Below, piece after piece: positions 34,468 through 41,928 of a stretch of 64,000 nt of DNA. The notes beneath the pieces were generated by a model that was not told the DNA's origin, did no database searches, and was given only the letters and a program-made list of their open reading frames with translations. How positions within the stretch are numbered: position 1 is the first letter of the stretch; each line of letters begins with the position of its first letter. A program made the position numbers and the translations under genes. The stretch comes from Pseudarthrobacter enclensis (lineage in GTDB: Bacteria > Actinomycetota > Actinomycetes > Actinomycetales > Micrococcaceae): assembly GCF_001457025.1 (NCBI RefSeq), contig NZ_KQ758599.1, positions 248,001-312,000 on the forward strand, read 5' to 3'.

Positions 34468-36197
34468 AGCTCCGCCGGGACCCTGTGGCCGTCGGTGAGC
34501 TCCACCGTGTTTTCTGCGGTGTTCGCCACGGTGTCCGCCACGACCGGAAGGTCGCCCAGGGCGCGGTAGATCTGGTTGTACGAGGACATGACCTCGTGCA
34601 TCTGGAAGAGTTCCTGGACCCGGGTGCGGGCGTTGGCGGCGTACGCTGCGTACTCGTCCAGGTTGCCGATGACCGCCTGGATCCCATCCGCCATCTGGTG
34701 CACGTCGCCGGGGGTGACGGTCTCGCCGCAGGGGCCGATGGTGCGCCCGTCCGGGGTGATGAGGTTGTCCGCGATCTGCTGGGCAACGCCACCCACGTCC
34801 GATCCCACCGTGGGGATGCCGGCCGCCATGGCTTCGAGGATCACGATGGGCTGGCCCTCGTTGTAGCTGGGCAGCACCAGCAGGTCGAACTGGTCCAGCA
34901 TGTCCCGGACGTGGACCGTCCCGTGGATGGTGACGTGGTCCTGCAGGCCCAGGGCCTCGATCTTGGCCAGGCAGGCCTCGAAGTATTCGGGGACGTGCTC
35001 GGTGGGGCCCAGGACGTCCAGGTGGATGTTCGGGTAGCCGCGGTCCCTCAGGATCTCGAGGCTGGAGAGCAGGTCAAGGAGGCCCTTGATGGGCACCACC
35101 CGGGCGATGTACACGAGGTGCCAGACGTAGTCCGACCCCTTCTTTTCCATGGTGGCCAGGGCCCGCTGGCGGGCACGGTACTTGTCATCGAACTCTTCGA
35201 TGACCATGCCGTTGGGAACCACCACGGACTTGTCGATGTCCGTGCCCAGCCGGGCGGCCTCGGTGATGGCGCTGGGGTAAAGGTAGGTGATCAGCCGGGC
35301 GCTGGGGTAGCAGAAGCGGCCCATCTCGGTCCACCACGCCATCCAGGCGCGCTGCTCCGCGGTGACGTCGAAGGTCCGGTAGTCGTCCTCGGTGATGGAC
35401 AGGGCCATGTTCCGGTCCAGCAGCGTGTTGACGGTGTCACGGACGTAGAGGTTGTGCTCGGTCAGCAGGAAGGACGTGTCATGGTCCCGTGCCGCGGCCG
35501 CGCCGAGCAGCGACGCGTAGCCGGTGGTGTGTGCGTGGTAGACGCTTGCACGGGGCATGGTTTCGCCCAGGACCGCGAAGGCCAGCGAGAAGAAGTTCCG
35601 CAGCGTCCAGAACGAGTTGGCCAGGGAGAGGTCCAGCTGGGGCATGCGCATCTGCAGCGCCTCCATGAATTCCCTGGAGCCCAGCAGCGCCCAGAGCGGG
35701 TACTGCCGGGTGCGCTCGTTCAGGCCCTCATCGATCAGTTCCCACAGGCCCTCGACCTCGCCGTATTCGGAGAGCGCATAGATCGCGTCGAATAGCCGGT
35801 GGGAGAGCTGTTCGCGCTGCTGGGAGGTCATGCCCAGGTCCTTGGCCGTCACCGAAAGGAAATCGTCCCGGTGCTCTTCCATGCTGAGGTACACGGTGCG
35901 GACCCAGCGGACGTTGGCCGGCATGCCGTACAGGTCCGTGGACGGCGACTTGGAGTCCCAGGCGATGTGGATGATGCCGTAGCTCAGGTCCGGGTTGTGG
36001 GTCACGATGTCGTGGACCACCGCGGACACCCCGCCCTTGAGGAACGGGTAGGTGGACTCCATCACGATGGCCACGTCCACGTCTTCGTACTCAGGTCCTG
36101 CAGCCGGTGCGGCTTTGGCGTGCCGCATGGGCAGGACGTCCTTGTGCTGTTCATTCGGGCGCTTCACGGTCGAGTACAAGATGTTCCCCTTATGCAT
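34464..36197 (-). CDS. pelF: PelF-type GT4 glycosyltransferase
   Basis: The N-terminal DUF3492 region is clear: DVAIVMESTYPFLKGGVSAV, VHDIVTHNPDLSYGIIHI, then HAHTTGYASLLGAAAA and LLTEHNLYVRD. The C-terminal GT4 half has YIARVVPIKGLLDLLSSLEI, LDVLGPTEHVPEYFEAC, LVLPSYNEGQPIVILEAMAA and GIPTVGSDVGGVAQQI, including the ExxxxxE donor-binding motif. At 577 residues it is slightly longer than typical PelF, owing to a 25-residue N-terminal lead. PelF is the cytosolic polymerase of Pel polysaccharide. The downstream hydrolase and galE genes are overlapped in series, and the transporter gene lies 57 bp upstream. Confidence 0.92.
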   Translation of the reverse strand: MHKGNILYSTVKRPNEQHKDVLPMRHAKAAPAAGPEYEDVDVAIVMESTYPFLKGGVSAVVHDIVTHNPDLSYGIIHIAWDSKSPSTDLYGMPANVRWVRTVYLSMEEHRDDFLSVTAKDLGMTSQQREQLSHRLFDAIYALSEYGEVEGLWELIDEGLNERTRQYPLWALLGSREFMEALQMRMPQLDLSLANSFWTLRNFFSLAFAVLGETMPRASVYHAHTTGYASLLGAAAARDHDTSFLLTEHNLYVRDTVNTLLDRNMALSITEDDYRTFDVTAEQRAWMAWWTEMGRFCYPSARLITYLYPSAITEAARLGTDIDKSVVVPNGMVIEEFDDKYRARQRALATMEKKGSDYVWHLVYIARVVPIKGLLDLLSSLEILRDRGYPNIHLDVLGPTEHVPEYFEACLAKIEALGLQDHVTIHGTVHVRDMLDQFDLLVLPSYNEGQPIVILEAMAAGIPTVGSDVGGVAQQIADNLITPDGRTIGPCGETVTPGDVHQMADGIQAVIGNLDEYAAYAANARTRVQELFQMHEVMSSYNQIYRALGDLPVVADTVANTAENTVELTDGHRVPAEL

Positions 36198-36254
36198 TCT
36201 TGGTAATTCGGCTGGTGTGGTTCAGGTGGTGTGGGCGGGTTTGTTTGCGGCGGG

Positions 36255-37706
36255 TCACCAGGAGGTGGCGTGCCGCCAGAAGAGCGTGTATTCCGGCTGG
36301 TTCCAGTGGTGCTTGTAGAACATCCAGGCGGTGCCGATGAGGACCAGGTCCACGGTTCCCAGCAGCAGGTAACTGCCGGCGGCGCCCGTCAGCGGGCCGA
36401 ACAGGCCGCCGGCCACGAAGGCCAGGACGCACACGGCTAGGTGCACTCCGCCCAGGATCTGGGGGCTGGTCTTCTCGCCGATAAAGTCCAGTTCGTAGCT
36501 GAGCAGGGTCAGCACCATGAAGCCCCACGAGGCTGCGGAAGCAGCTACGGCCAGGAACGTCTGGGCCGGGTCGACGCCGGCCATCACCAGGGATACCGCC
36601 AGTGTCAGCAGTGCCGCGATGGCGCCTGTCAGCAGGACCGAGCGGTCAACAACGCGGGTGAGCCTGCGTGAGCTGCCCTTTAGCGAGCTGATGGGTGCCT
36701 CGGCAATGTCCGTGTGGAGCCGGCCCAGGGCCTTGTCCACGGTGGGAGCCAGCTGGACGAAGTAGAAGTTGTAGGCAACCACCGCCGGGAGCATGGCGGC
36801 GAAGACGGCGACGACGTTGAAGTCGCCCTTGGTCACAGCGAACAGGGCGAATTTGTCCGCCCAGAGGACCGCACCCATCAGCAGGCCGCGGACCAGGTCG
36901 AGGCCGACGACGCGCATGCCCAGCCGCTGGGCGAAGCCGAGGTGGCGGAGTCCCGAGCGCATGGCGATGAGCTGGGTCAGTGTGCCCACCACGGGCGGAA
37001 GCCACCAGGCGGTGGGGGCTATGAAGAGCGCGGCGGCGTAGCCGGACCAGGCGATGGCCCACAGGCCGCGGCGGTTTGCCACGTTGGCCAGGACCAGTGA
37101 CTGGACGAAGAGCAGGTGCAGGACGCACAGGATCACGTAGTGCAGGATGACCGATGCTGACCAGCCGGTGGCCAGCCACATGGGCACGGTGAAGGCGGCG
37201 ATCAGGGGCAGGGTCTGCAGGAAGACGGTGGGCCAGTACTGGCAGAACCGCTGGGTGATGGCGGCCAGATCCCGCCCTGCCATGAGGTCCCCCAGGACCC
37301 GGTAGATGGGGAGGCAGGCTGCCTGGGCCATCCACGGCACGGTGATGGAGGATGCCAGCACCACCAGGGTCAGCGGCACCCCGTCCACGTCCACCGCCGC
37401 CATGGTGGGGCTGACCAGCGGGTAGACGATGTTCAGCAGCAGCACGGGGGACAAGTACAGGAGCAGCTGGGCGCCCAGCCGTTCGGTGGCACGCTGATTG
37501 CCGTAGCGGTCCCGCCCGGCGACGCCCGGCCGGAGGATCAGGGCAAGGGCCACGAGCGTGGGAAGGACGGCTGCCACGAAGACGGGCAACTGGTAGCCGG
37601 CGGAAAAGAACTGGACGGCGAAGGGCACACAAGCCGACAACACCAGCCCCAGGACGATGATCGTTGACATCTGGCGGGTGTACGAATCTTGCAGCAGAGA
37701 CTTCAA
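36255..37706 (-). CDS. pelG: PelG-like exopolysaccharide transporter
   Basis: This 483-residue protein has about 12 hydrophobic segments, including IIVLGLVLSACVPFAVQFF, LLYLSPVLLLNIVYPLV and VTKGDFNVVAVFAAMLPAVV, and YNFYFVQLAPTVDKALGRL between helices. PelG belongs to the flippase-like superfamily and forms the inner-membrane complex with PelD, PelE and PelF. The pairing with pelF on one transcript supports the call more than sequence does. The TTG start at 37706 is possible; an ATG at 37670 is an alternative. No pelD or pelE is seen. Confidence 0.78.
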   Translation of the reverse strand: MKSLLQDSYTRQMSTIIVLGLVLSACVPFAVQFFSAGYQLPVFVAAVLPTLVALALILRPGVAGRDRYGNQRATERLGAQLLLYLSPVLLLNIVYPLVSPTMAAVDVDGVPLTLVVLASSITVPWMAQAACLPIYRVLGDLMAGRDLAAITQRFCQYWPTVFLQTLPLIAAFTVPMWLATGWSASVILHYVILCVLHLLFVQSLVLANVANRRGLWAIAWSGYAAALFIAPTAWWLPPVVGTLTQLIAMRSGLRHLGFAQRLGMRVVGLDLVRGLLMGAVLWADKFALFAVTKGDFNVVAVFAAMLPAVVAYNFYFVQLAPTVDKALGRLHTDIAEAPISSLKGSSRRLTRVVDRSVLLTGAIAALLTLAVSLVMAGVDPAQTFLAVAASAASWGFMVLTLLSYELDFIGEKTSPQILGGVHLAVCVLAFVAGGLFGPLTGAAGSYLLLGTVDLVLIGTAWMFYKHHWNQPEYTLFWRHATSW

Positions 37707-37782
37707 GAGATGTGGTTCTTTCCTCTAGGACAGGCGACGGCGGACATTCGGCGGAGGTGCCGCCGGCACGGCGTGCAGCTGA

Positions 37783-37949
37783 CGGCGGGCATGGAAACGC
37801 CCGCCGGTCTCTCTTCGGTGAAGAGACGCGGCAGGCGCTGTTTTCACAACTTAAATTTGAGGGAGCGTGGGGTTGGACGGTGAAGGGGTCGACGGCGGAC
37901 TGGGGGGTGCCAGCCCGGTCTCAGGAGGCTGGCAACCGCCGTCGACCCC
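37783..37949 (-). promoter_or_regulatory. Structured 5' leader of the pelG-pelF operon
   Basis: Upstream of pelG, the region has a two-tier stem-loop: outer arms 37885-37898 and 37936-37949 pair perfectly over 14 bp, and inner arms 37908-37915 and 37927-37934 pair over 8 bp. Closer to the gene an 8-bp stem (37783-37790 with 37799-37806) is followed by a second short hairpin. Transcribed leftward, these would lie in the mRNA leader. No match to c-di-GMP or other riboswitch consensus was recognised. Confidence 0.6.
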
Positions 37950-38313
37950 GGCTTCAACCGGCCCCTGCAAAGGAGGCCGGAAATTCAACATTCCAAGTAC
38001 ACCGGGCGCTGCGGGGAATTAGCACGGGTAGCGGGTACTCGAATTTCAAAACCGCGATACTTGGTTCTCCGAATACCCAGCAAAGCAGTGACTTCTCAGC
38101 TTCTTCTTTGCGGTGGCTCAAGACTTGGTAAACCTGCGGAGTACTTCTCAGTATTTCCTCAGCAACGCAATTGTTTTTCATCATTTGCGCCATAACCGCA
38201 GGTCAGGGCGTATTTGCGCGCGGGCGAGGCCGCGCGCTGAGGGTAGGGCACAGTGGATCTATTTAGTTATTTGTGTCGCCCTCATGTGGTGTGATTAACG
38301 TCTCTAAGCAACT

Positions 38314-38333
38314 GGCCCCAAGGGGCTTTTTCT
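38314..38333 (+). terminator. Intrinsic terminator upstream of galU copy 2
   Basis: GGCCCCAAGGGGC followed by TTTTTCT forms a classic hairpin and U run on the plus strand. No plus-strand gene lies upstream within the divergent region, so it terminates either a short RNA or the leader of galU, which begins 155 bp further on. Confidence 0.65.
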
Positions 38334-38487
38334 AGACCCAGCCTCCGTTTTTTCGCGGAATTCAGGGCTCCTGAGGGTGATTTCCGGCTCGTTGTGGTGG
38401 TGCTCATGTGAGAACTGTGAAAAGTGTCATTTTCCAGATGAGTATTTGACTTTGTTGTTTGGTGCGGGGCGTTTATATGGTTCACCC

Positions 38488-39378
38488 ATGACTATGGGGA
38501 AAGCTGTTACCAAAGCCGTCATTCCTGCTGCCGGATTGGGAACTCGATTCCTGCCCGCCACCAAGGCGATGCCGAAGGAGATGTTGCCGGTGGTTGACCG
38601 CCCGGCCATCCAGTATGTGGTGGAAGAAGCCATCAAGTCAGGACTGGACGACGTCCTGATGGTTACGGGCCGCAGCAAGCGCGCCCTGGAGGACCACTTT
38701 GACCGGGCTCCGGGACTGGAGCGCCTGCTGGAAGAGAAGGGCGACCAAGGCCGCCTGCAGTCAATCCAGGCAGCATCGGAACTGGGCCCCATCCATTACG
38801 TCCGCCAAGGTGAGGCCAAGGGCCTGGGGCACGCCGTTCTGTGCGCCAAGCAGCATGTGGGTGACGAACCGTTCGCCGTCCTGCTGGGCGATGACCTGAT
38901 CGACGAGGCCGAGTCGCTCCTCACCACCATGATCGAGGTGCAGCAGAAGACCGGGGGATCGGTGATCGCCCTCATCGAGGTTGACCCGTCCCAGATCAGC
39001 GCCTACGGCTGTGCAGACATCACCGCTGTGGACGGGGAAGACTACGTGCGCGTCAACAGCCTCGTGGAGAAGCCGGCCGTGGCCGACGCCCCGTCCAACC
39101 TGGCGGTCATTGGCCGCTACGTGCTGCACCCGTCTGTCTTCGGTGTCCTGGAGACCACCGGACCGGGCCGCGGCAACGAAATCCAGCTGACGGATGCACT
39201 GCAGACGCTGGCTTCCGCCGAAGGCGAGGGTGCAGGGGTGTACGGCGTGGTGTTCCGCGGCCGCCGGTTCGATACAGGCGACAAGCTCAGCTACCTGAAG
39301 GCCGTCATCACGCTGGCTTCGGAGCGGGTGGAGTTCGGCGAGGACCTGAAAACCTGGTTGAAGGACTTCATCAACTAA
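38488..39378 (+). CDS. galU: UTP-glucose-1-phosphate uridylyltransferase, copy 2
   Basis: It has the same length and start context (ATGACTATGGGG) as copy 1 at 1672-2562, and every catalytic block is conserved (AAGLGTRFLPATKAMPKEML, LGDDLIDEAE, VEKPAV). About 87% of residues match by hand count. It is adjacent to and divergent from the Pel-like operon, so it probably supplies UDP-glucose for GalE and PelF. The upstream region is A/T-rich and should hold the promoter. Confidence 0.96.
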   Translation: MTMGKAVTKAVIPAAGLGTRFLPATKAMPKEMLPVVDRPAIQYVVEEAIKSGLDDVLMVTGRSKRALEDHFDRAPGLERLLEEKGDQGRLQSIQAASELGPIHYVRQGEAKGLGHAVLCAKQHVGDEPFAVLLGDDLIDEAESLLTTMIEVQQKTGGSVIALIEVDPSQISAYGCADITAVDGEDYVRVNSLVEKPAVADAPSNLAVIGRYVLHPSVFGVLETTGPGRGNEIQLTDALQTLASAEGEGAGVYGVVFRGRRFDTGDKLSYLKAVITLASERVEFGEDLKTWLKDFIN

Positions 39379-39548
39379 CACATCGACGGCCGCGTCCATC
39401 CGCGGACCGCGCGGCGCCGAACTCCTGAGGAAAAGCAGGAGACGGCAACCGCGTTGTGCTGCGCGGGTGGACAGTTGGCAGCGAAAGCCATGGGGGAGGC
39501 GCGCCGGACCAAAACTTTGCCGGAAGCTCCATGAGGTAGGGGAGGGTT

Positions 39549-40382
39549 ATGGGGCAGCGCGGCGTAGCAGTCGTCATTGAGGATGACGTAGCAATCCGGT
39601 CAGCATTAACGGATCTGCTGCTGGAGTCAGGTTTTTCCGTTCATCCGGCCTCTTCGGCAGCCGAGGGACTCGCAAGGGTGATCGAGCATAACCCAGACCT
39701 TGTCACCGTGGATATCGGCCTCCCCGACTTTGACGGAATTGAAGTTTCCCGGCGCATCCGGACCGTGAGCGACGCCTACGTCATGATCGTCAGCAGGAGG
39801 TCGGATGAAGCCGACGCCCTGATGGGATTCGAGGCCGGTGCCGATGACTACCTCATCAAGCCATTCCGTCCACGGGAGTTCAAGGCCCGGGTGCGGGCCA
39901 TGTTCCGCAGGCCACGGATTATTGAGGCTGCCGGAAGGGCGCACGCCCTCCCGGTTCCTGCCGGCCACGCTGCTCCTTCTGCGCTGGATCATGCCGTCCC
40001 GGCGGTAGACGCTGCCGGGACGGCAGTGGCCGCCAACATGACCGCACAGGCCTTGGGACAAATCGATTTTTCGCATCGGGGACTCACCCTGCACGAGGCC
40101 ACCCGGCAGGCGGTTGTCGACGGAACTCCGGTCAGCCTGACGCGCAGCCAGTTCGACATCCTCCTGGTCTTGATGGAAAACGGGCGGACCATCCAGACCA
40201 AGACGGACCTGGTCCGGAGGCTCCGCAACGAGCCCTACCACACCGGTTCCTTCGTCAGCGCCAAGGAAGAGCGCGCCGTGGAAGTGCAGGTCAGCAACCT
40301 CCGCAAGCGGTTGGGGGAGACCACGCGGCGTCCCCGATGGATCGAAACGGTGCACGGCGTGGGCTACCGGATGACCCTGTAG
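39549..40382 (+). CDS. OmpR-family response regulator, orphan
   Basis: The receiver domain has acidic E11/D12, phosphorylation site D55 (LVTVDIGLPD), S82 and K104 (LIKPF). A linker of about 50 residues rich in A, P and H follows. The C-terminal winged helix has VSLTRSQFDILLVLMENG, VEVQVSNLRKRLGE and WIETVHGVGYRM, as in OmpR/PhoB. GGGGAGGG precedes the ATG. No histidine kinase gene is in the window. It may respond to one elsewhere and act on the Pel-like genes; that is inference from position. Confidence 0.92.
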   Translation: MGQRGVAVVIEDDVAIRSALTDLLLESGFSVHPASSAAEGLARVIEHNPDLVTVDIGLPDFDGIEVSRRIRTVSDAYVMIVSRRSDEADALMGFEAGADDYLIKPFRPREFKARVRAMFRRPRIIEAAGRAHALPVPAGHAAPSALDHAVPAVDAAGTAVAANMTAQALGQIDFSHRGLTLHEATRQAVVDGTPVSLTRSQFDILLVLMENGRTIQTKTDLVRRLRNEPYHTGSFVSAKEERAVEVQVSNLRKRLGETTRRPRWIETVHGVGYRMTL

Positions 40383-40413
40383 CGGCCCCTGGCCCGTGGC
40401 CGGCGAGGCGCCT

Positions 40414-41193
40414 TCAGAATGGCACCACCGGAGACGTTGTGACGACTTTCCTCCACGGGCCGTCCGGGACATCGTGCTCCGCGACGAACCGCCAGTTCAC
40501 CCGGTCCTCCTGGCCGTTGAGGCTCTGGAAGCCCAGGCAGCCCGCCAACGCGGGGGACACGTCCATTCCGGCGCCGTTGAACCTGGTGTTTGCCGGGCGC
40601 CGGTCGTTCCCGCCGAAGACGTACTCGGCATCGTTGTACTCGCCCGGTCCGGCATCCTGAATCTGGCCGTAACAGACACGGCCGTCCTTCTCCATCTGAA
40701 CCCAACGGTTCTTCATGAAGCTGAAGCCCTTGTCCTGCGACCGGCCGGCGTACCCGGGATCATTCGCCCACGGAACCACCTGCCCGCGGCGGGCGAAGGC
40801 CCCGTCGTTGTTGACGTCGTCGAACGGCAGGTCAAGGTAGAACGGGTTCTGGCGCGGTGTCATGTTCTTGGGAAAGTATCCGTTGGAGGCATCCCGGGCC
40901 TCGGTCTGGCACACCCCGTTGATGAGGACCCCGTCACAGCCCCCATAGTTTTCCATCCAGCGCGAGTCGAACGCGGAGATGACCTGGCTGCCGTCGATGG
41001 CGTTGGAGTCGAACACCTCGCCCACCCAAAAGACCGTTGCCACTATGTCACGGTGCCAGGGATACTCCCGGTCCACACGGCGGGAACCGTTCTGCACGGC
41101 CAGCGCCAAGGCCACGCTGGCCGCCACCGTGACCAGCACCGCACCGGCAATGACCCCGCCACGAATGCCCGGCGCATCAAACCGTTGCCTCAT
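40414..41193 (-). CDS. Membrane-anchored protein with a double-psi-barrel-like C-terminus
   Basis: One transmembrane helix (GGVIAGAVLVTVAASVALAL, residues about 12-32) is followed by an extracytoplasmic domain with four cysteines. The C-terminal pattern VCYGQIQDAGPGEYNDAEYV, GMDVSPALAGCLGF and VNWRFVAEHDVPDGPW matches a conserved set of exported proteins with a barrel fold similar to RlpA or lytic endo-enzymes. No catalytic residue can be named. It converges with the response regulator gene (31 bp gap) and probably acts at the cell surface. Confidence 0.6.
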   Translation of the reverse strand: MRQRFDAPGIRGGVIAGAVLVTVAASVALALAVQNGSRRVDREYPWHRDIVATVFWVGEVFDSNAIDGSQVISAFDSRWMENYGGCDGVLINGVCQTEARDASNGYFPKNMTPRQNPFYLDLPFDDVNNDGAFARRGQVVPWANDPGYAGRSQDKGFSFMKNRWVQMEKDGRVCYGQIQDAGPGEYNDAEYVFGGNDRRPANTRFNGAGMDVSPALAGCLGFQSLNGQEDRVNWRFVAEHDVPDGPWRKVVTTSPVVPF

Positions 41194-41519
41194 TCCCGGT
41201 AACCTCCTGACCGCCGGATGTTGCGCTGGGGGCTGTCCGGGCCTTCCTGTGAGTCAATGCTAGGTGCCGCCGCGTGCACCCGGCCGCCGGGCGGGTACCT
41301 GTTTTCCGCGGCCGGCGCTACGTGCGCGGACGCCCCTCCCAAAGTGAAGTGCCGCCGTCGTCCTTTCTCCCAAGCCCGCTCCCAGGCAGTCCGCCCTGCA
41401 TCTGCGGATCCCAGCATCGGCCCTTCAGAAACCGGGTAGTGGCCACTCGTGTGCAGCCGCTGCCCTTCCCCTACCGTCGGGGCAAGGCAACCACGGACAC
41501 GGCAGGGGAGAACGCAGAA
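41194..41519. other. Divergent intergenic region
   Basis: These 326 bp lie between the start of the barrel protein gene (leftward) and the second Hpt-like gene (rightward). They are GC-rich and contain an open frame continuous with the Hpt-like gene, but no ribosome binding site supports an earlier start. Promoters for both genes must be here; none is obvious. Confidence 0.45.
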
Positions 41520-41924
41520 ATGGAGAAAGGCGACCATAAGGCGCCCCTGGTGGACACCGCGGTCCTGGCGCGGTTGAGCGCGGTCACAGATGCCGGCCAC
41601 GGGCTCTGGAAAGTCCTGGTGACCGACTTCATTTCACAACTGCCCGGCCGGATCGCCCGCCTGCGCAGCGCACTCACCAGCGGTGACATCAGTGGAGGGC
41701 TGGCCGCCGTCGTCAGCCTGCGGACCGCCGTACATACTGTGGGCGCGTCGCGGCTGGCCGGGCTGGCCCTGGCCCTCGAGGCGAAGGTGCGCCGCGCAGC
41801 TGCCACCCCGGACCCGGGGCGACTGCTGCCCGGGCTTGCTGCCGCGCACCTCCAGGAAATTCTTCAGTGCGCCCAGCGGACGGTCCATAAACTGGAGTCC
41901 GTGTTGCGGCAGGGGCTCGGGTGA
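41520..41924 (+). CDS. Second Hpt-like protein without phospho-accepting histidine
   Basis: This 134-residue protein shares layout with the one at 30208-30672: LVDTAVLARLSAVTDAGHGL, SQLPGRIARLRSALTSGD, VVSLRTAVHTVGASRLAGLA. The Hpt histidine position reads V65-S-L-R, so the phosphate acceptor is absent; a His at residue 72 is one helical turn or more away. ATG with GGGAG upstream. Two degenerate Hpt proteins near an orphan response regulator suggest a shared signalling role, possibly binding without phosphotransfer. Confidence 0.62.
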   Translation: MEKGDHKAPLVDTAVLARLSAVTDAGHGLWKVLVTDFISQLPGRIARLRSALTSGDISGGLAAVVSLRTAVHTVGASRLAGLALALEAKVRRAAATPDPGRLLPGLAAAHLQEILQCAQRTVHKLESVLRQGLG

Positions 41925-41928
41925 CCCC

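Noticed and set aside
34485..35795. Plus-strand frame of 436 codons
   Set aside because: It is antisense to pelF, whose domain structure is unambiguous; the peptide is Val/Gly/Asp-rich shadow sequence.
37885..37949. c-di-GMP riboswitch
   Set aside because: The structure was compared mentally with the GEMM consensus; the conserved GNRA tetraloop, receptor and core bases are not present.
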